A stretch of DNA of 23,265 bases from Apostichopus parvimensis (taxonomy: Eukaryota; Echinodermata; Holothuroidea; Aspidochirotida; Stichopodidae), in contig KN886805.1 of assembly GCA_000934455.1 (NCBI GenBank), forward strand, positions 40,682 through 63,946. The letters run 5' to 3'. Shown here piece by piece: positions 17,226 to 23,265 of the stretch. Within the stretch, counting starts at the first letter, position 1; every line of letters begins with the position of its first letter. A model generated the notes under the pieces. The model saw only the letters and a list, made by a program, of their open reading frames with translations. It had not been told where the DNA came from and ran no database searches. Both the position numbers and the translations under genes were made by a program.

Positions 17226-19629
17226 CTTGCGTGCTCGTATGACACAAAAATCAACAACAATAAGGGAGCACAACATGCACTCAATCGCTGTCGAACAAGT
17301 TGCATTCAAACTCATTTGCATGACAATGACCAGCAAATTCCTAACAATCTGGCTTAGCTGTAAATTGATGCGCAAGTCGCTAGGGCTTTTATTCAGCATA
17401 TGATAGTAGTCTATACGAAACGTTTATGGCGTTGGACGCTTTCTCATCAAGGAGCAACTTCACTGTGTCATCAAGCGATTACGCGTTTTTTTGTTCGGGT
17501 ATAAGAGGGAACCTTAAACGCACAAGTTTACATTGAAGTTTTACAGTTTAATGTCAAGAAGAAGTGTCGGTTGTGCGCATGTCATGTTACGCGTTGGTGT
17601 CTGCGTCGGTGTAGATTCTATAAAGTTACGGTACTGAATGGTTTTGAACTAAGTTTGACAGATGTGTAATGACTGAGAAAACCAATAAAGTCAAATGTTC
17701 AGTAAAATGTGCGGTTTGCCTATAGGAAAGCCATTCCAAGGAATCAAAGGCTATAGATAGGAACGGAGAATGCAAACAGATATTTGCTAATTGTTGAAAG
17801 AATCTCGTTGGGTTCGTAAGTGACGTCTGAACCCAGAACTTCAAACCAGTTTACGGGGGAAGGTGTTGATTGTTGGTTTGCAATTCAACACTTAAAACTA
17901 TAGTGCAGTCTTCTGATGGAAACCAACGATTTAAGAGCTTCTTTCAATGAGTATGAAATCACTCGAAATGAAAAATATGATCACTAAATCAATCAAATAA
18001 TGGTACAAATGTCATTTCGTCACCTTTTTTTCTGTTCTACCTGGTACGGTTTTACTATGATTTCAAATTATTTAAAAATGTGTAACAGGTCCCCTCCAAT
18101 CAGATTCACAATACAATAGCATTCCTCCCATTTCATGGAGTATAATTCTTGGATCAACGTAATCTCTTATCCTCCAATGACTTGAAAGGAAATGCAAAGA
18201 ATGTTTCTATAGTTCACATGCTCTAATTGGTTTATTCCTTCCTTTTGATTCAGACTTACAACAGCTCAAAGAATACTTTGTAACATGATGTTTTTTTCAA
18301 GATTAAATAAGTTGCATTAATAAATTTGGTCAGGTGATGAAATGAAAGTAAAGCAGAGTTCTGGATGTGTCTTGGATTAATGTTCAAACCCGTACTCTAT
18401 ATGAGAGGCGACTCAAATACCTCTTTTCAAATCAGCAGAAGAAGGAGGAAACTTTATCTTATTCTGTTCATCGGAAACTTATGCAATTGAATATTTCATT
18501 GTCATAGAGATCTAATGTACAATGTTCATGGTTCAGTAACGTACCGGCAAATGGTATGGGAAGGAGGGGCGGCGGTGAAGGGAGGGTAGCTATGACCATG
18601 AAAGGGATGCTATTGCCTCCTATAACTTATGTTTTATATGAGCGATTATAGCTGTTGATGTAGTCGACCATGTCATAGTGTTGACTTATATTGCACATAT
18701 AAAAGCTATGAAAACATCCAAACCCCGTCCTCGTCACCGTCCCAACCTCATTACCATTCAGTCTTTCAAAATGCAACAATTGTAAACGACGTGATCAAGT
18801 TGGCTGCTAATAGATCAAAATTTGATATTTATAAAGATGATTATAATATTTTGTATTGAGCTAAATACACACTTCTTTATATGTGTGGAACACAGTCACT
18901 TAGGGGCGGGGGGGAGGGGGGGTGGGACCTATCCACGAAAATGCCGCAGTTTCAGAGGATCAATATAAGCACATCAAGTCACTGCGGACTAAACAAAGTC
19001 TTTTAGTTGACGAATTCCCGATCCCCGTGTTTCCCAAATCTACTTGCATAAACTCAAAACCCTATGAATTCTGTTTCGGGTTTCGAATTACTGTGCTATT
19101 TCCAGCCATTCAGATCCCTAAATAAGATTAGTCACATGAAGTTACCGCGTTTGAGTCAATAAGCATTGTCCCTTCCTCGTTCAAAACGGTACTGAAATGT
19201 CAATAGGTATTGTTTGTTGAAATTTCAGGCTTATTCCAGTTCATGATCGTCTGCATAGAATATAGTTGTAAAAAGGATACAACTTACAGCAAGACCTCTC
19301 TTGCGAGCATAATCTTAAGCAACCTTTTGTGAATAAGAAGATTTCACGGAATCCGTTTTTCTTTTACTGCTTGCTTCGAAGTCATCGATAGTATCGGGGC
19401 ATAAGCCTATTGTATATTTACGTCTTGGAAGGAAGCAACATTCTTACTGCTTGCTGCAATGTAAACAAAGACAAGCGTGAGCTTCTTGTTAATAAAGATA
19501 TTCAGATCCGTTGTTCTAATGAGAGTAAAACAGGATGAATAGAGATTTCGTTGAAGGCAGTGTCATTTACTGTTACCAATAGATTGTATCCAACCAATAA
19601 TACCAATTTAAGCTCGTTAAAAGTTAACT
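17226..19629. other. Gene-free interval with G-rich tracts
   Basis: No coding sequence that I can support. Items seen are a G-rich block at 18557-18588 and the stronger one at 18903-18927. The 67-codon + strand frame at 18922-19125 starts within a G tract and has no recognisable motif. Confidence 0.5.
18903..18927 (+). other. G-run block with quadruplex potential
   Basis: Long G-tracts separated by single C, A and T bases satisfy the G3+N1-7 rule many times over. This is the third such block in the window; no associated gene. Confidence 0.6.
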
Positions 19630-19702
19630 TGTCAAATGGCTCAGAGGGTAGAGCAGTGGACTGGTAATCTGATGAAACTGAGTTCGACTCCATCAATGGT
19701 TG
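19630..19702 (+). repeat. tRNA-like SINE head, decayed
   Basis: TGGCTCAGAGGG at 19637 matches the internal pol III A box (TRGCNNAGYNGG) except at one base, and AGTTCGACTCC at 19681 matches the B box (GGTTCGANTCC) except at its first base, at tRNA spacing. The D arm GCTC...GAGC forms. The anticodon stem is partial (loop CTGGTAA), while the acceptor and T stems do not pair. It is therefore a tRNA-derived relic, most likely the head of a SINE, and not a working tRNA gene. Confidence 0.55.
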
Positions 19703-19783
19703 GTTATACACGTTAAAAATTTCTTTTTCTCTTTCAGTAGTCGACGCTGAAGTCTTGATATATTATTTCAACCATATAATTTA

Positions 19784-20151
19784 CTAGCTGATGTGGTGGC
19801 CGATGCTGTTAAGAGGGTGACGAAAGACTCATTCCTCGTCGGTCGTGTAAATCGTGGCTAGGGTTCAAGACAGGCCTCTGGCGATAATACCTCAGGCTGT
19901 GGCATGGTGCTTTTTTGTGGCCTAGGATCCCGTACCATGTCTCCCTTGTTGTCGCAAAAGAACCCGGGAGGATGCGCAGATGGTCGGTCAAATCGACCAG
20001 AAGCGTACTAGGTGGCGTGCGTGAATCCTTGCCTTTGGCCAGAGGGGTTACACTCACTGCGACCGGCATGCTTGCAGCCACCGTCCACTGAATACGTGGC
20101 CTGATGAGGCGTTATTCGTCCTAAAAAAGAATCTACGGATGCCTTTAAGAG
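19784..20151 (+). mobile_element. tRNA (Leu/Ser-type)-derived SINE, probable
   Basis: GGTGGCCGATGCTGTTAAG at 19795 resembles the GTGGCCGAG-TGGTTAAGG start of class II tRNAs (A box), and GGGTTCAAGAC at 19861-19871 a B box. A GC-rich unrelated body follows and a tail CTAAAAAAGA near 20121. Imperfect flanking repeats CCATATAATTTA (19772) and CCATTTAATTAT (20152) may be the target duplication. An internal open frame on the - strand is incidental. Its composition is more GC-rich than its surroundings, which supports an insertion. Confidence 0.5.
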
Positions 20152-20162
20152 CCATTTAATTA

Positions 20163-21894
20163 TTTTATATTAAAAAACACCCTGTTTCAAACTAGCGCCA
20201 TCGAATTCCTTAAAAGCCGTTTTTTTTTCTTGTCACCCTGAAGGTGGAATGAATTTTATTGTATTGGTTAGTTGTGGTAAGCCAAGCAAAACATTCAAAC
20301 AGTCATGCGGTTCACAAGGGTTTGAAGGAACTTCACTAAACTCATTGTTTGACATAAATGTGTTGGCAAAGATTTACACTGCCATATATACCAAAACAAG
20401 CATTATATTCGTTGCAATACAAGAGACATACAAGCCATCAAGACCATGAGATAAAATGTTAATATACATAGAATTCAATCTGTATCACTTTTGCAAGAAA
20501 ACAAAAGTGTCAATATGGTCCCATTCTAAGCCACAGTGTTGTAGCAAATTCTCATACCGGATAGTAGATAGTTTCGGACACAACTGTGATTCTTAAGAAC
20601 TTTGTTTGAGATTCACCAAAAAAATACCCCGTATTGTGTTTTGATAACTTCAGGAACAAAATAAACTTTGATATGCCGTGGACCGTTAAAAACCACTGCT
20701 GTCAGTCTAGCTAGGGTTGTGTGCCTATGACACCCTTACTTATTTGTTGTTTGTGTTTGGAATGACCCTTTAAACAGTTGAGGTTCACTAGTTAAAGTGA
20801 CTGGACCTTTTAGTTTACTACACAGCCCATCACAGTAGTTCCTCAGTTGCACTAAAAAACTCAATAGGAGAAATTAAGATGATATGGTTTCAAATGACAT
20901 GTTTATAATTATTACAAATTTATTAAGGACAAATGGTGTTGAATGCCATCCAAGGGTGCTCTGTTGCTTATATGAAGTTTAACGAACGTATTCTAGTTGA
21001 CCTCAAAACCAACGGATTAACATTAAGTATAAAAACTACCATGAGGAACCGACGTCACCATCAAGTTAGCCTTAACGAATATTCCAGAAATAAGTTTCTT
21101 TAACGAAACATATTTTGAAAAATACTGGAATAGTTACAGGAATATTATTGGACTGAAAGTTGTCTGTTATTTTTTGGTATTATAACATATCACAACTAAA
21201 ATTCTGCCTTATTCATTATTTAATTATTTTATTAAGTTATTAAGTGTCAGCAAAATCTATCTGTCGATCATTCTCCCATAATTTATTACCGGGGATACTT
21301 TTACGAAAAGTCACCCAGGAAAGAACCTGGGCACGAAACCAAACTACCAAACGACTGATCCGCTCTCAACCTCAGTCCCCTTGCTCCGGGACTGTGACTG
21401 TGTGATCATCGTCGGGTGTGCATCACCATTCCCTCGAAAGGGAACAGATACTACACATGATCTTCGGGGATGTATTCAACTCTTTGGTCGATCTGTTAAT
21501 TGTACACGATTCAGGATGAAACTAGTTTGATCTCGGAAGAATGTTATCCGATTCCTTGTTCTTTATTCTATTTGTTTCATAAGTCAATGAACTGAATTCT
21601 GATGAACAATGAACAGATGAAGATAACTGCCATTTCTGGAATACCAAGTAGTCCCCGTTGTGTCCAACACGTAACTCACTAATGGACTTTATCGATACTC
21701 AATAACGAACCACATCTGCCTTATTTGACAAAAAAAAGTTTATAACATTAGAGATTAATGCCAATCAAGTGCAGTGGTCCATTTGCTTTCATACTTCTCA
21801 AACCTGTGACTAGATATTCATCTCCACTATGCGTAATTTTTACAGAGTACCAAATGCTTGTCAATGGGGTCAATTATTTCCCCCTTCAGCCCAC
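20163..21894. other. Gene-free interval
   Basis: No gene recognised. At 21315-21332 CCCAGG/CCTGGG form a short stem (TCACCCAGGAAAGAACCTGG on the + strand), with weak - strand resemblance to a tRNA T arm; this may be another SINE fragment but the A box is not convincing. Confidence 0.5.
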
Positions 21895-22086
21895 CCCCAC
21901 CCCCACCTGACTCATATGCCCAATACTGGAACCCCGCTACAATATTTCCACCTGCCTCCCACACCTCTTCCTACCTATCTTTTCCCTGCACCCCACCCCC
22001 ACCTGACTCATATGACCAGGACTGGCAGCCCACTACAATATCTCCACCTGCCTCCTACACCTCTCCCTACCTATATTTCCTCTTCA
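21895..22086. repeat. Tandem duplication of a 96-bp C-rich unit
   Basis: Units 21895-21990 and 21991-22086 share CCCCACCCCCACCTGACTCA at the same offset and remain similar throughout, including CTACAATATYTCCACCTGCC. The period is a multiple of three, so two overlapping + strand frames stay open and show Pro/His-rich repeats. The C-rich composition removes stops, so this is more likely a minisatellite than a gene. Confidence 0.82.
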
Positions 22087-22112
22087 CCCCCACCCCACCC
22101 CACCCCACCTCC
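22087..22112. repeat. CCCCA pentamer run
   Basis: About five CCCCA/CCCAC repeats immediately after the 96-bp duplication. On the other strand this is TGGGG-type sequence able to form a quadruplex. Probably the slippage-prone edge from which the larger duplication arose. Confidence 0.7.
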
Positions 22113-23265
22113 CATATGTTTTACTACTGCTACCACATTGAAAACAAGTACTGCACCAGTTTCGAATTTTATTTTAAGATAAAGCTGACTTGTCGTAAGA
22201 CCTCAAGCAACCAGACTAAATTTTGAGATTTTGTGTCCACTCTATCAATTTTTGATAATTCAAATGGTGTGATCACTACAATTGTCTCTTTTCATAAGTT
22301 AGCATAATGGATAAACACTGTTTCAAGGCAAAGATTGATCAGTATAGAGGTCATAATATTTTGCGTCAATGGTTTGAAAAATAGCACCGAATTCAGGCAT
22401 TCTTTTGAAAACCCACGCATTATGGTTGACTGGACACGTATAGTGTGTATGTATATATTTGTTTGTAATAACAGTCCCCAAAAGAATATATCTGGCGTCT
22501 ATTGTAGCCTGATTTTTTGTCTGCCAGGGAAAAATACCTTCTTTGTGATTTAGACAACCGCAATGTATTCATAGGTGTTATTTTCTGGTGACAACCCTTT
22601 TGTCTTTTGCCCAGAATCAGTACCTTGATTATTTCTGATATTTGCCACGTATATGTGATGTTTGCTTCTCTGTGATTGTATCGTAATGCTCTTGTTTTGT
22701 ATGAATCTGTGCGTGATGCTTCATTGCTTTCAGTTTTCAAGTGTCATATGTGATTGCTAAATTGAACTTGAATAATAATGCTAAAGAGGCATACACAACA
22801 TCACCAATGAATTGTACATTGCAACCCCCCCCCCCTCCCTCCAATCATGCCTCCCAAAACCTCAAGAAAATAATACTAATAAAGAATATCCATACAGGCC
22901 CAGACATATATTCTCCATAATTGTAGACATTCTTGTAGGATGTAGAACAAATTTGAACAATAGTAGTTTAAATTCTTAAGGTGTTCTACAGGCATGTATT
23001 ACCTATCTCAGTTGATGTAAAGAATGAGACACACCGTCTTTTTAAATAATTTTATGAAATACTGAGCACACTGCTATGCAAGCAATTACACAAAAAATGA
23101 AACGATGATTTAACAGTTTAGCTGTTAGTTTTAATTTCTGAATTTTTCTACAATTAAAGTTGAATTTCTTTTGCTATTTCCAGTAAAAGTGTCCAAGTCC
23201 TAGAGTAGTGCTGTGTCGTTAGAGGTTGTGAGGGCGTATCGTCCTGCCGCATGAATTGAAATTAC
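22113..23265. other. Gene-free interval to the window end
   Basis: No coding sequence recognised. Contains an 11-C run at 22825-22835. Acceptor-like sites CTTTCAG (near 22736) and TATTTCCAG (near 23183) are each followed soon by stops in the frames examined. The open frames at 22335-22553 (+) and 22420-22740 (-) overlap each other and have no motif. Confidence 0.5.

Noticed and set aside
17067..17403. Overlapping frames on both strands at the right end of the second MITE
   Set aside because: They run across the element boundary and have no motif.
19630..19702. Functional tRNA gene (anticodon GGT-like)
   Set aside because: Acceptor and T stems do not pair; only internal promoter boxes and the D arm are kept, so it is listed as a SINE relic.
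20101..20125. CTGATGAG followed by a small stem, resembling a hammerhead ribozyme core in the SINE tail
   Set aside because: After the stem II-like hairpin the required GAAA is missing (CTAAA instead), and no convincing stem III or cleavage site is present.
1..23265. CRISPR arrays, bacterial operons, phage or defence systems
   Set aside because: No spaced repeats of CRISPR type, no ribosome-binding-site-led gene clusters; splicing and repeat content are those of an animal genome.

Overview
The window looks like a stretch of an animal nuclear genome. It is AT-rich, carries spliced genes with GT-AG introns, many homopolymer G/C tracts and ATT microsatellites, tRNA-derived SINE relics and short non-autonomous hAT-type transposons. 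The one clear gene is a thyrotropin-releasing-hormone-type (TRH) receptor. Its divergence from vertebrate receptors and its compact introns suggest a marine invertebrate deuterostome, perhaps an echinoderm such as a sea cucumber. That taxonomic guess is inference and nothing in the window proves it.

Layout. Positions 1-4930 hold no recognisable gene, but include a small eroded hAT-like element (3117-3344) with a near-perfect 8-bp target-site duplication. A TATA-like box (4932-4941) and a leader with three chained upstream ORFs precede the receptor gene on the + strand: exons 5247-5944, 6331-6400 and 7401-7742, encoding a complete 369-residue seven-transmembrane protein. Intron 1 carries a G-quadruplex-type run. 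Intron 2 carries a 40-bp minisatellite in which each unit contributes a CACGTG E-box. Immediately after the exon-3 tail, the last 100 bp are duplicated in tandem. The copy re-encodes the same serine/threonine-rich C-terminus and DSVL ending, but in a different frame downstream of the stop codon.

From 8280 to 10290 the DNA is gene-poor. A 21-G homopolymer runs into a 436-bp assembly gap (10312-10747). Two exon-like segments after the gap (10755-10805 and 11324-11552) join in frame. The first resembles the C-terminal helix of a PH domain, so part of another + strand gene may be hidden in the gap. A good hAT MITE lies at 12876-13245, a promoter-like CpG-rich island at about 13591-13752, a second hAT-like MITE at 16813-17217, and tRNA-derived SINE relics at 19630-20151. 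The rest is low-complexity or featureless sequence.

The receptor would act at the plasma membrane, coupling a short amidated neuropeptide to G proteins. Its leader uORFs, and its tail with an arrestin-type phosphorylation pattern and PDZ-type ending, are the visible control points. No operon-like or defence-like system was found. The most unusual object is the frame-shifted duplication of the receptor tail.
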